A stretch of 64,000 bases of DNA from contig JAXQJY010000033.1 of the NCBI GenBank assembly GCA_037042185.1, positions 434,001-498,000 of the forward strand, written 5' to 3'. Shown piece by piece: positions 44,395 through 54,688 of the stretch. Within the stretch, counting starts at the first letter, position 1. Each line of letters starts with the position of its first letter. The notes under the pieces were generated by a model, which saw nothing but the letters and a program-made list of their open reading frames with translations, made no database searches and had not been told where the DNA came from. The stretch is from Sordariomycetes sp. S80-01Y (lineage: Eukaryota > Ascomycota > Sordariomycetes). The position numbers and the translations under genes were made by a program.

Positions 44395-46801
44395 CTAACC
44401 AAGCGACACTTTAGAACTACTTAAATCTACAACGGCCACATCACTCCCGTCACCCGGTACGAATGCCTTAGCAATGCGATTGACGTCTTCATGCGTGACA
44501 AACTCCACCTTCTTATCGGCACTCAAAGGTCCATTCACCAGGACCTGCAGGCCACTGTGGTAATCTCCTTCTGGCACCTTGAGAGTTGGGTTGAACGGAA
44601 TTGCAGCCTCGGGGCGGACGAGAAGTGGAAGGGTGTCAAACCCGTGCGTTTCCACGTACTATTCCGAAGACGTTAGCAAGATACAATCGCCTCGATCTCG
44701 GGACCATTCTTACCCATTGGCCACCTTCGTAGGTCTTGCTTGGATCGAACCACGATCGCCATTTCGCCTCAGAAGCCACCTCAGGTACGTAGAAGCGCAC
44801 CCAACCCTCCGCACTGAGAACGGGAGCTACAAGAAGATCACCACCGAACATGTACTGGGTGTCCAAGCCCCAGACATTGAAGTCTTCCGGGAATTCAAGG
44901 AACATGGGCCTCATAATGGGAGTACCCTTGTGATTAACTTCGAGCGCCGCCCGTAGGATATACGGCATCAAGCCTGTTTTCCTCTTGACAGCTTGGCGCA
45001 AAACTGCAGAACACTTGTCGCCCTCGCCAGGGTGACTTTCCTCAAAGATCCAAGGAACTCGATAGGAGCTAGATCCGTGTAGACGCGAGTGGGACGAGAG
45101 CAGCCCGAACTGCACCCACCGCTTGTACAGAGAAGGGTCTGGGAGCCCCTCAAACCCCCCGATGTCGTGCGCCCAATAGCCGAAGCCGGAAACAGCAAGG
45201 GACAAACCACCCCGGAGCGTCTCAGCCATGGCAGGGAAGGTGGACTCACAATCGCCGCCCCAATGTACCGGGAATTGTTGACAACCAGCGGTGGCCGAGC
45301 GCGCGAAGAGTACAGGGTTGTCCTTGGCTTGTTCCCCTGCGCCTGCATGCGAAGAGTGTGTTTGGATGCACTCCCAGACACACTTGTTGTAGAGATAAGG
45401 ATAGAAGTTGTGCATTCGCAACGGGTCGCTTCCGTCCCAGTACTTGACTGAGCCAGGCTTGAAGGGTACACGCTCGCCGAAATCAGTCTTAAAGGAGTCG
45501 ACGCCCATGTCCATGAGCCTCTGAAGCCGTTTGGTGAACCATTTGCATGCTTCTGGATTCGTGAAGTCCACAATGGCATTCCCCGCTTGCCATTCGTCCC
45601 ACTGAAAGACGGTTGGGCGTACGGTGTCGTCTCTCATGATGAAGTAGCCATTCTTCTTGCCCTCACTATACATGGGTGACGCTTGAGCAACGTATGGGTT
45701 GATCCAGACGCAGATCTTCAGTCCCCTCTGTTTCATGCGGCTCATGTACCCGCTAGGGTCGGGGAACCATTTCTCATCAAACTCGAAATCACACCAATGG
45801 AAGGGCTTCATCCAGAGAGCGTCGAAGTGAAAGACTGAAAGATGAATGTCGCGCTCGATGAGACCATCGAGGAAGGACGTGACGTTTGTCTCAGAATAGT
45901 CTGTTTGGAAGCTTGTCGTTAGCCACAGCCCGTACGACCACGCTGGAGGTAGTGGAGGCCGGCCAGTCAATCCAGTGTAGCGGTTCAGGACGTCTTTGGG
46001 CGTAGGTCCCGCAATGATCATGTACTCCAGCGACTCGCCCTCGACAGCGACGTTGATGCGCGTGGTACGCTCCGATTGCACCTCTAGCATGAGCTTGCCT
46101 GAGTGGTTGAAGAAGATTCCGTATCCACGGGACGACATAAGGAAAGGTATGTTCTTGTAGGTTTGTTCCGATGAAGTACCCCCATCCTCGTTCCACAGGT
46201 CAACCGACTGGCCGTTCTTAATGAAGGGCCCGAAGCGCTCTCCCAGTCCATAGATGGTTTCATGGATGGAGAGGTCGAATTCAACCAGCATGTAGTTCTT
46301 CTTCTCAGCGAACAAGCCGTCGTTGATATCGTATTTCGGACAGTCCTGGGATAGTACCAGACCAATCGATCGGTAGGAATGGCCTGTCAAATGCTTGAGT
46401 GAGCCTTCTTCGGAGGTTCTCTCGGCGTACTTAAAGGTGAGGCTGTTGGGGGCTGTGTTGACTGACAAAGCAAGGCTTCCTGACTCAATCCGGAGATCCT
46501 TTTCGTCCTGATGGTTCACAACGACAGCTTTGTCTTTCTGTTGCTGCTCGGCGAGTGGAAATATCGGACCCGGTTCCTCCTCGCCGTCCCAGTGACTGAA
46601 CTTGGCCGCAACGATACCCTCGGCCGGCGATCTGATGCGTCCGGTAAGGGCGGGAATGTTGATGCTGTCTCCCACCCAATTCTGTTTCTTGGACAGCAGG
46701 AGCGAGGCCTCAGCACCTGTGACTGAGGTCCGCGCGGCGTGGTCAGCCCAGTAGAAGCTGTACCCTTCGCGGGTCATCCACATGCCATTGCTGAACTTCA
46801 T
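44395..46801 (-). CDS. GH31 alpha-xylosidase
   Basis: Two exons, 46801-44714 and 44658-44395, 783 residues; the intron has GTAAGA, a GCTAAC branch and TAG, and splicing joins 'EGGQW' to 'YVETHGFDTLPLLV'. The closest known pattern is the YicI-type alpha-xylosidase branch of GH31: 'YGLGERFGPFIKNGQSVDLW', 'FHFDALWMKPFHWCDFEFD', the nucleophile D440 in 'SFKTDFGERVPF' and the acid/base D517 in 'PVHWGGDCES'. An N-terminal beta-sandwich, the (beta/alpha)8 barrel and C-terminal sheet domains are all covered. No signal peptide is seen, so the enzyme is probably intracellular and would cut xylose from imported xyloglucan-type oligosaccharides or isoprimeverose. Alpha-glucosidase activity is a weaker alternative. 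A tandem CGG-containing repeat lies 147-170 bases upstream. Confidence 0.93.
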
Positions 46802-47277
46802 TTCGTCTCTTGATAAATCAGAAGAAATGAAGATACGTCGAGGTGGATTGATATCGCCCAGAGATGTGAGCAGTTTGATTTTATTGTTATTAAAATTCCG
46901 TGACTAGATACCTCATCAGTGCGATCGTTGAATGATCGATCCCCCGCCGGACAACCCCGTCGGACAACCCCATCCCCATGCTGCAAGTCACCCGGCATCG
47001 TGTATCCCGATTGGCGTCCAGCTAGTCTTGAGAGGGGAAGTTGGGGTAGCGAGAGGTAGTAAAGGAGGGGAAGATCCACCACCGCAAACATGAGTGAAGT
47101 CTTTAGGGTATGGGGGCAAGGGGCGCGCAGTTTGATCCAGCAACAGAGACATAAGATAGTTTGATCAGTTCTTCAAAGTGATATCTATGCGTTGTACGAT
47201 GATAACCACTTAGTACACTGCAATAGTGCCTAGTCGCCGCAGCAGGTGTGGTCGCAAGGTCCTGTTTGCACCAATGT
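46802..47277. other. Promoter region of the alpha-xylosidase
   Basis: 476 bases between the GH31 start (minus) and the stop of the regulator gene. It is gene-free and contains the tandem 11-mer described next. Confidence 0.5.
46948..46971. promoter_or_regulatory. Tandem CGGACAACCCC repeat, candidate Zn2Cys6 site
   Basis: CGGACAACCCC occurs at 46948-46958 and again at 46961-46971, giving CGG-N10-CGG in direct orientation. Zn2Cys6 regulators commonly bind paired CGG triplets. Its position 147-170 bases upstream of the alpha-xylosidase ATG, next to a Zn2Cys6 gene, makes it a good candidate operator. Confidence 0.45.
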
Positions 47278-49721
47278 CTAAGCGAACAGATCGTGGAATG
47301 GCCCCATGTCGAAGTTCTGTAGCCCAATAGCAAATTCAGAAGCCCCTTGCATTCGCGACTCTGTTCCGAGCCCATTTGTCGCTGATATTCCGTCAACGCT
47401 CCCGATAGCAAAGCTCCTCATCACAGCCTCGCGATCCGAATTGTGGAAGAAACCTCCTTCTGATTCATCTAAGAAATTGGGCCAGGCAGATGGTGAAAGC
47501 TGATAAGTTTCTTCGTTTCCAAGATGGATTCCGTCTTGCCTTAGTACTGTGTCGGCGGTGTTACCTGACGCGCCTCGAGATGATGATCGTGGTTGCGTAT
47601 GTGTCGAAACCTGAGTCAGCCGGGGGGAAGATACGACCTCGGTGGACCTAAAATGCCGCATTAGGGCATCTATTGCTGACTTTGTTCGCCTAGCTGCTGC
47701 GTAAAGATGACAATGTTCGTCTAAAACCTCGAGGCAGGTTCTCAGTAGTCGATCACCGTCCATACCACCATCACCAGTCAGTGGTGGCGTCCTGACGAGG
47801 ATGGTTGCAGCAACGTAGGTGGCATATGATAGGAGATACGGCGAGCTGCGAATAGAAAAGTTCTGTCGATATTCTCCAAGAGCGAGAACAATCTCTCTGG
47901 CTGCCCTATAGCAGGCGGCGAACGATTCATAGGCAACGTCTGTTCCTTGCGGCATAGCAGACGACGGCAAATTCCAGTCTGCTATAAGCGGGCGACGAAG
48001 AAGAATTATGAGCACGTTGTAGAGTGCCCTTATTCAATCAGTGGGAGTCCTGCGCACTTTGGGACCTCAGCGAGCACTTACTTGATTGTTAGTTGGTGTG
48101 GTAGTGCCGGGACCTTGCGAGTGGTAGAGTGCTCAGCTAATGGAGTGAATTGCTGGAGCCAGCCTTCCAGCTCATTTTGCAGAGCAATCGCCTTATCGTA
48201 AAAGATCCTCATGTCTTTTTTTTCGAAGCTGCCTCCGTATATGTTCGTGAGAATGCGTTCCATAATTAGACAAAGCTCACAGAGACTTCTCATGTTGGAC
48301 GTATATCGCAACGGCACGCCCACATAAGACCAGTTGACAGAAAATGAAGCACTGTCGAAGGGCTCAAGCTCTTCATAGTCGTCAAAAAATGACAAGGGGA
48401 TCTCAGCGTCCGCTACTCGTAGGATTGGGGGGCGACCTTGCAAAAGGCACTGTGTCTTGTCGAGGACTACCATCGACGTCAGCATCAGCATATTGGACTT
48501 CCCAAATACTGGGAGATAGTTTACCCACCATATGCTCCCCAGTAGACTCGTCTTGCCACCTCTTCTGCTTCTTCGTTATGTGAATCTCTACGAGGACCTC
48601 CCGTCGAGCCCACATGCAGACCAAGATCAACGACCATGTTGAATGCCGTACCAGCGTACAGCCATGACGTACTGCGCTCGTCGCAGCGGGAAAACAGAGA
48701 CACAGCCATGATGAGAAGAGCCTGAACGGTTGTGATGCTGCTTTTGTCAAATTCGTCCGCTAGGAGCTCGCGAAATCGTTTACGGTACAGCCAGCCCGCA
48801 GTGGCCTCATCCTCGGCATCGCGACGGACGCCAGGCCGCGTGCTGTGTTTCGAAGCGGAGTAGAACATGGCATTCAGTAGGAGCTTTGAAAAGTAGCTTC
48901 CACCGCAGGCCATATCTCTTATGAAGGCTGGGCGATACACGATGAGTCCCGTGTGTAGGTGGCGGCTCCAGTATATCGATAAAAGATGCATCGCTAGATC
49001 GGGCTCAATGCCGTCACAGTCGAGTGTTTGTGAGGCAAAGCTGATCTGTTCTAAGTGGCCTGCTCCCAAGAAACCGTCAGCCCACAAGCTCTCCTCGTAG
49101 CATCTCCTTTCTTATTTCTGACTTGCGTTGTCTTGCCGCTTCTGCGAACAGAACAGGCCCCGTGAACCGGTTTCTGGTGTCAGGGTTAGCATCCTGGCTA
49201 GCCTGACTGCGCTTGAGGTCAAAGATGGCGCTGGTTGGTCCATGGTACTGATTTATGGCGCCATCCCCGGGTGTCTTTTCTGCTGCTTCGAGCTCTCCCA
49301 AGGGCTGAGGATCTACTGGAGAAGAAGCCCGTATTCGAGTGTCGTGGCCTCGGTGGCTTCGTGCCAGGGCTCGAAGGCGACGGTTTTCACCTTCTAACGA
49401 CTCAATACGGCGACGTGTAGGCCTAAACAAGGACGTGCCAAGTCAGTCCAGATAGACTTGGAAGTGCGCCCGAACGCTTCTTGGATGATTACCGAGCCTT
49501 GTTTTCTAGAGAAGTGCGGTTGCACTCCTGACCGTGCTTGAGGCAATGCTGGCATGATGGTATCTGAGCATCACATTTCAACTACAAGCGACCCTCATGT
49601 CAGCTAATCGTTCAGCGAACGTCGAAATAGAATTTTCACCCGCCTTCTTGAGCCTACAGTAATCGCAAGCCACGGCAGCGCGCCTGCGACGACGAGAGGA
49701 TGTCCTAGTGTCGCGCTCCAT
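47278..49721 (-). CDS. Zn2Cys6 transcription factor
   Basis: Six exons: 49721-49644, 49581-49493, 49422-49086, 49045-48529, 48466-48082 and 48028-47278; 718 residues. The N-terminal zinc cluster spans exons 1 and 2: C19-x2-C22-x6-C29-x6-C36-x2-C39-x6-C46, the exact family spacing ('CDYCRLKKLKCDAQIPSC'). It is preceded by an arginine run and followed by a coiled-coil-like 'RRRIESLEGENRRLRAL'. The fungal-specific regulatory domain appears in 'IEPDLAMHLLSIYWSRHLH', 'VYRPAFIRDM' and 'CDERSTSWLYAGTAFNMVV', 'VARRVYWGAYVLDKTQ'. Intron 1 must use a GC donor. Intron 3 (49085-49046, 40 bases) is the least certain. It sits between alpha-xylosidase and the SDR gene, so local control of these genes is likely but not shown. 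Confidence 0.85.
49582..49643 (-). other. GC-AG intron within the zinc-cluster codons
   Basis: The donor reads AAG|GCGGGT and the acceptor TGTAG. Only this 62-base removal gives six residues between the second and third zinc cysteines. The GT one codon inside (G|GTGAAA) leads out of frame to a stop, so a rare GC donor is the best explanation. Confidence 0.65.
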
Positions 49722-50179
49722 CGCGCAGGCAGTGCGCCGTTCGGACCGTCAGCCTTCGGTGAGTGTCCGAACGATGAGCTCCAGTTGCAGCTTTCACTCT
49801 AAGCAGCGCAATAGTTTCTATGTTGCGCCTTGCTCGCAGTCGCCATGGTACCGGGATTGCAGAAGGCATCACATCTGGGTCCCCTTACTTCTCCGCAGCG
49901 AGGTCCACTGCTCCGCTGGATTTTGGTGTGTTAGTACTAGTGTCAGCCCCCGCTGATGGGACTAGGTATACTTCGAAGACCAATAGGGTAGTTTCATTCC
50001 GGCCAGCACCTACCTCTTGGGCTCCCCTGGGCTTCGTCGACCTTCGGGGTCAGGATGATGCCTTTCACAGATGATATAGATTGCTGTAGCCATTTTTATA
50101 CCAGAGTTAAGATATATCGGGACGAACAACCTTTCTCCGTGCTCAAGCTCAAGCCCAACAGGTCGAACAACCCCACAGG
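49722..50179. promoter_or_regulatory. Divergent promoter of the Zn2Cys6 and SDR genes
   Basis: The 458 bases between the two ATGs are gene-free. They include an 8-base inverted repeat with CGG/CCG cores close to the regulator start and a TTTTATA element near 50092-50098 before the SDR. Confidence 0.45.
49739..49772. repeat. Inverted repeat GTTCGGAC ... GTCCGAAC
   Basis: GTTCGGAC at 49739-49746 and its exact complement GTCCGAAC at 49765-49772 are separated by 18 bases, 18 bases upstream of the regulator ATG. The CGGAC core is shared with the tandem repeat before the alpha-xylosidase. It may be an autoregulatory Zn2Cys6 site. Confidence 0.45.
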
Positions 50180-51091
50180 ATGAGCTCTCGTGTCATTGTC
50201 ACCGGAGGATCCGGCAAGGCTGGGCGCCATGTCATCTCGGCTCTTGTCAATGAGGGCCATCAGGTTCTGAATCTCGACCTCAATCCCTTACCAGAAGACC
50301 TAGGTGTCGAGGTCCATACCATCAAGGTTGACCTCACAGACTCTGGGCAGGTCTTCAGCGCCCTTACTTCCCCTTTCCGACTTACCCAGCCCTTCCGGGA
50401 GCCCCTATTGCAGCCTCCTTCGGCTGTGGTACATCTCGCCGGCTATGCGCGCAACATGCTTGCGCCCGCCAACGAGACATTCAAGGCCAATATCAATTCC
50501 ACGTACAACATCATCGAAGCAGCGGCCAAGCTGGGCGTCTCAAAAATAATACTGGCAAGCTCCGTATGCGTATACGGACCTACGTTTGCTCACGGCGACA
50601 TCGACTTTGACTCATTCCCCATTGACGAACAGACCGACCCCAACCCCATGGACGACTACTCACTTTCCAAACTCTGCGCCGAGCGGGTGGCCAGGGGCTA
50701 TGCCCGGAAGTACGGCATCGACATCTATGCGCTACGCATAGGTGCAGTCCTCGATCCCGAGGAGTATAAGGAACATTTTGCCTCGTACAGGAATCACCCT
50801 GAGGACTGGAAAGTCCACGGCTGGTCATACACGGACGCGCGTGATCTAGGCCGCATGATTGATTGCTGTTTGGCGAAGAGTGGACTTGGCTTCCAGGTAT
50901 TCAATGCGACAAACGATGAGATCACGAATGATTGCGAATCTACGACAGAGTTTCTGAAATGGGTCGCCCCCTCTACGCCGTTCACCCGAGCCATGGGTGA
51001 GAGGGAAGCGCCCATGAGCAACAAGAAGATGAGGGACTTGCTTGGGTTCAAGGAAAAGTACCCTTGGAGGGAAATGGTTGCTGACTCTTAG
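50180..51091 (+). CDS. Extended SDR, NAD-dependent epimerase/dehydratase type
   Basis: Single exon, 303 residues. The Rossmann motif 'VIVTGGSGKAGRHV' lies at the N-terminus, 'VVHLAGYARNML' is the second conserved block, and the catalytic motif is 'YSLSK' (YxxxK) preceded by 'LASSVCVYG'. The length and the insertion before 'AVVHLAG' match a group of fungal epimerase/dehydratase-like proteins. NAD(P) binding is well supported; the substrate (nucleotide sugar, free sugar or uronate) is not readable. It is transcribed away from the Zn2Cys6 gene. With an alpha-xylosidase and an IlvD-type dehydratase nearby, oxidation of a sugar is a reasonable hypothesis. Confidence 0.88.
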   Translation: MSSRVIVTGGSGKAGRHVISALVNEGHQVLNLDLNPLPEDLGVEVHTIKVDLTDSGQVFSALTSPFRLTQPFREPLLQPPSAVVHLAGYARNMLAPANETFKANINSTYNIIEAAAKLGVSKIILASSVCVYGPTFAHGDIDFDSFPIDEQTDPNPMDDYSLSKLCAERVARGYARKYGIDIYALRIGAVLDPEEYKEHFASYRNHPEDWKVHGWSYTDARDLGRMIDCCLAKSGLGFQVFNATNDEITNDCESTTEFLKWVAPSTPFTRAMGEREAPMSNKKMRDLLGFKEKYPWREMVADS

Positions 51092-54000
51092 GCAGAGGCG
51101 AGACTTAGGAGCTCAGTCATGGACCAGGTTCTACGTGGGCGGCTACATTATCGTTCTATTACCCTGTGACTCTCATGGAGCCTTCTCATGGCCACCATCT
51201 TAAGAGGCTTTAATGTTGTCTTTGACAACATCTTGTCGCGGGTCTTGCTGTCAAGCAGTTTGTCCACTCCAGAGATGGTGGCATGCTCCACCTCAGTCAA
51301 TCTCAGGAACATCGCAAAGAATGATACCTAGTTTCAAACTGACGGTTTGTTGTTGATGATTTCTCAAACAGCTCCCGTGAAAGTGCATGCCGACTTCGCG
51401 ACCATAATAGCTGCATTTCTTGGATCTTACAGACGTTGCTTTCACAAGACGTCCATATATCCAGCCAGAGGTCGAAAGTATCCGCCCCGAGTTATGAGCA
51501 CATAGCAAGAACAAAGCACTTCAGCTCTCTGATCACTTTGTTTCTGAGAACGGCCCGACGGACCTGACACTAAATGGTGGACGGTTGTCCCGAGATCACC
51601 CCCAGTGAGGACTTCAATGGCAGCATTCTTCCTTGGGCTGTACGGAGTAGTCAGACACCTGTTGACTACGCACCCTGTGGCCTAAGCCAATCGGGGCCAC
51701 GGGATCCTCCGAGTATTATCGCAATCAAGTAAAGGACCAGGGGGGTGTGCAGTTTGGACGTGTTCTGACTTACTCCTTTCTGCAATTCAGCCCCTTGTTA
51801 CCTCGAACCATGCTGCATCAGCAACTCAGAGAGATGGACGCACAGCTGGATTTCTTGAAGACTCTGTCTGGATCGGGGTACTGGGCTTATCGCTTGGCGC
51901 TTTGGCGACGATCTCCCAGGCGTGGCTGAGACAGTCGCGGATAGTACCTACAGAATCCCCTCAGTGACAGCACGAACTGAGACAGCTGGAGTGGTGGGTG
52001 TTGCCTCGTTGATCGCTGCCTCTGTCCAGGTTCAGCACTACAATCTCTCGATGACGGCAAGCTCGACAAGCCAACAGAGGGTCTTGGAGCCTGATGAGAA
52101 GTCGTTGGAGCCCCGGAGCCCTGGAGCCCTGAAGGCCCCGACGATCCCCCTGGACACGGTGGCTGGGCGATCTGGTTCGGAGAGAAATTGAAGCGTGGAG
52201 CTAGCGGCGCACGGACGCCTTTTCAGCTGCGGGCCACCACTTCAATCCCCACCCTCCTCACGGCGAAAGGAGAGAAGCGCCCAAGCTGAAAGTCAGGTGA
52301 GGACCCTTCATCAGCAAAATTCTTTGAGATTGACCAGCACACGATTCTCAAGACACGATAGCCAGACGGCCAGTCGTTCCTTCACGGGCAGCCAATGGAG
52401 CCGCACGCCTGCCGTCTTTTACCTCACAGCCGTCCGCCCCGTGCTTGGCCAGCTTCCAGCTCCAGCTTGTCGCTAGCAACGAGGTCTGGCCGCGCAATTT
52501 CGTGGTTGCCCACCGCATCTTCCGAGGATACGATGGCCGCGGCATCGAACGTGCAAGCTTCCCTGGAAGCTACCTGGAAGGCCAGGAGACTATCGATTGG
52601 CAGAGTCATGAACCATGAGGCTTTCTAGCAGCAAGGGAGAGGGCCAAGGGGACGTGTCCTCGGATCCATGCCCGATAGAGAAAAGGTTGCAGTGCTGCAC
52701 GCTGCCACGTTCTGGCCTCCATATTTCCTGTCGACGGCTGACTCGCTTCTCTGGGCTGCGGACGACCCAAACTATTCCCAACTGACGGCACTGTGCTTCA
52801 CCCGATCCGGTCACCTCGTTGGTGACGCTTCCGACAATAAAGTCGTGGACGGGAGGCTGCATCTTTGCTGTGCAGTGACACGGGTGATCCTGACGAATGG
52901 AGTCCAGTCCACAGTGCTGGATGCTGGGTTTCCTTGGTCCGACTCATCAACACGGTGGGAAGGGTTCAGTGATCTGTCACAAATACCCTACACTTGCCCC
53001 GAGGCAAACAGCATGGAAAGCCAAAAAGCTTGGTTGTATGTTTCGTCGCCGCCCACATCTGGCATCCCGTCATTCAACGACGTGCCGCATCGCGTTTCAG
53101 ACCCCCTTTGAGCGTTCCTGTCTCCCCATATGCCGCGATTGCCAACCCATAGAAGGTTGTGCGCGCTGCAATGCGGTGGTCCGGTCACTTCTTCTCACCG
53201 TGGGGTGGCTTGCGCCAACCGCGACGGCGTCAGTACCGAGCGAGATAAAGACGGTGAGCGGGCGGAAGGCTGCTGAAGGTCAATGACGCCAGCAATTGGG
53301 CTCTGATTGTCAATTACCAGAAGATGTTGATCGTCAAGTCAAGGTGGTGAAGGAGTTTCGGACTGTCGAAAGGAGCGCAAGTGCCGTACAGTGCCGAATG
53401 CGGACCGCAAACTGTACCGTCCGCGCCGTGCGGATGCGGATTCCTGACCTCATTTCCAGCGGCCGAAACGTGCAACTTGCAGCAGATATTGGACCATATC
53501 GTTCCTCCTGTGCCGGGCGACGTCACAGCCTCATCCTCATCTTCGTCCGCGTCCGGTGTCAACTCTTCTCCTGACTTCCCCTGAGCCCCCCATGCCCGAT
53601 GCCCAACTGACTCGATCTCGACTCAATCGTCTGCCAGCTCCAGGTCGGGAAAATTGAACTGGAAGGCGCCATCTGGACCCTCTTGCAGGTCTGTGGAGCT
53701 GAGCTCTGGCATCATCTGAACGCTAGCCAGCCTTGACTAGCGCAGCGACTAGCCGGCACTAACCAGCGCTGCAAGGCATTGCGGTGCATCGCTGTTAGTA
53801 TCGCTGCTCCGGCCGGTGCAGTGGGCCTGCGGCCTGGCCTGACTGCAGGGTTGCACTGGGGAAAAAAGAAAGACAGGCCTTCGGCCAATTGCGACTCTCA
53901 CCACCACATGCGCCAAACTCGAACCCCTGACCCCCTTGCCGTGGCCGTGGACGTGGTCGTGGTCCTGCAGTCGCCGTGACGGTCGAGCTTCCCGTTGCGC

Positions 54001-54688
54001 TTGTCCTCCTCGACAGATCCATCGCTTCTTTTCTGCGTCCGCTCCGAATCCTCCTCCTCTCGCATCTCGCCAGCTAGACAAGAGTGAGCCTGGAAGCGGT
54101 GCCACGAAGCAGACGAAGCGCTCGTCCTGCCCTCGTCTCAGCCTTCACTCGCCTCTGTCCGTCGCCTTCCGGTCGTGGCTTCTGCTTTTCCCTGCGCCTG
54201 ACGGCCATCGCACATGTCAAGGTGATTTGGACAGGCAGACTTTGCTTCTTGGACCTTAATTCTTCGGTACGTGGCCCTTGTCCTGAGACATCCTGCACTT
54301 TTGTCTTCTTTTCGTCCACGAGGCCGTGGCTGCGCTGCTGTCGCCAACGCCTGGTCCGTGGGTTTATTCTTTGTCTCGGGCACTCCCTCGATTGCCTCTG
54401 TTTGCTTGCCCGCACAAGTCACGCCGTTGTCGACGTCGCTGCGCTCAGTCCTGCGTGACGCAGCAGTTCTGCGCTGGCATTATAACTTTACATCCTCACA
54501 TTGAGCTCTCGCTGACGGTGCCTAGCATTCGATTTTGACTATTCTTCCACCTCACACTCGCTCTACCCACGCACTTCTCCGTCCTTTCTCGAACGTCTCA
54601 GCTCACATTCCGAACGCTCGACCGATACCTTGATTGAAAGCACATGTAATACCTTTTCGAACATAGCGCGGCTGCAATATTCTCCAAG
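51092..54688. other. Large gene-free interval with a pyrimidine-rich leader
   Basis: About 3.6 kb. Open frames up to 147 codons (for example 52668-53111 plus) have no recognisable content. From about 53940 to 54690 the plus strand is rich in C and T and probably forms a long 5' leader and promoter of the following gene, with several short upstream frames. A small 8-base tandem repeat is listed separately. Confidence 0.45.
52108..52131. repeat. Three-copy 8-base tandem repeat
   Basis: GAGCCCCG, GAGCCCTG and GAGCCCTG follow one another without gap. It is a very short minisatellite in non-coding DNA with no evident role. Confidence 0.5.

Noticed and set aside
52668-53111. 147-codon plus-strand frame in the large gap
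   Set aside because: No domain-like content and no supporting splice signals.
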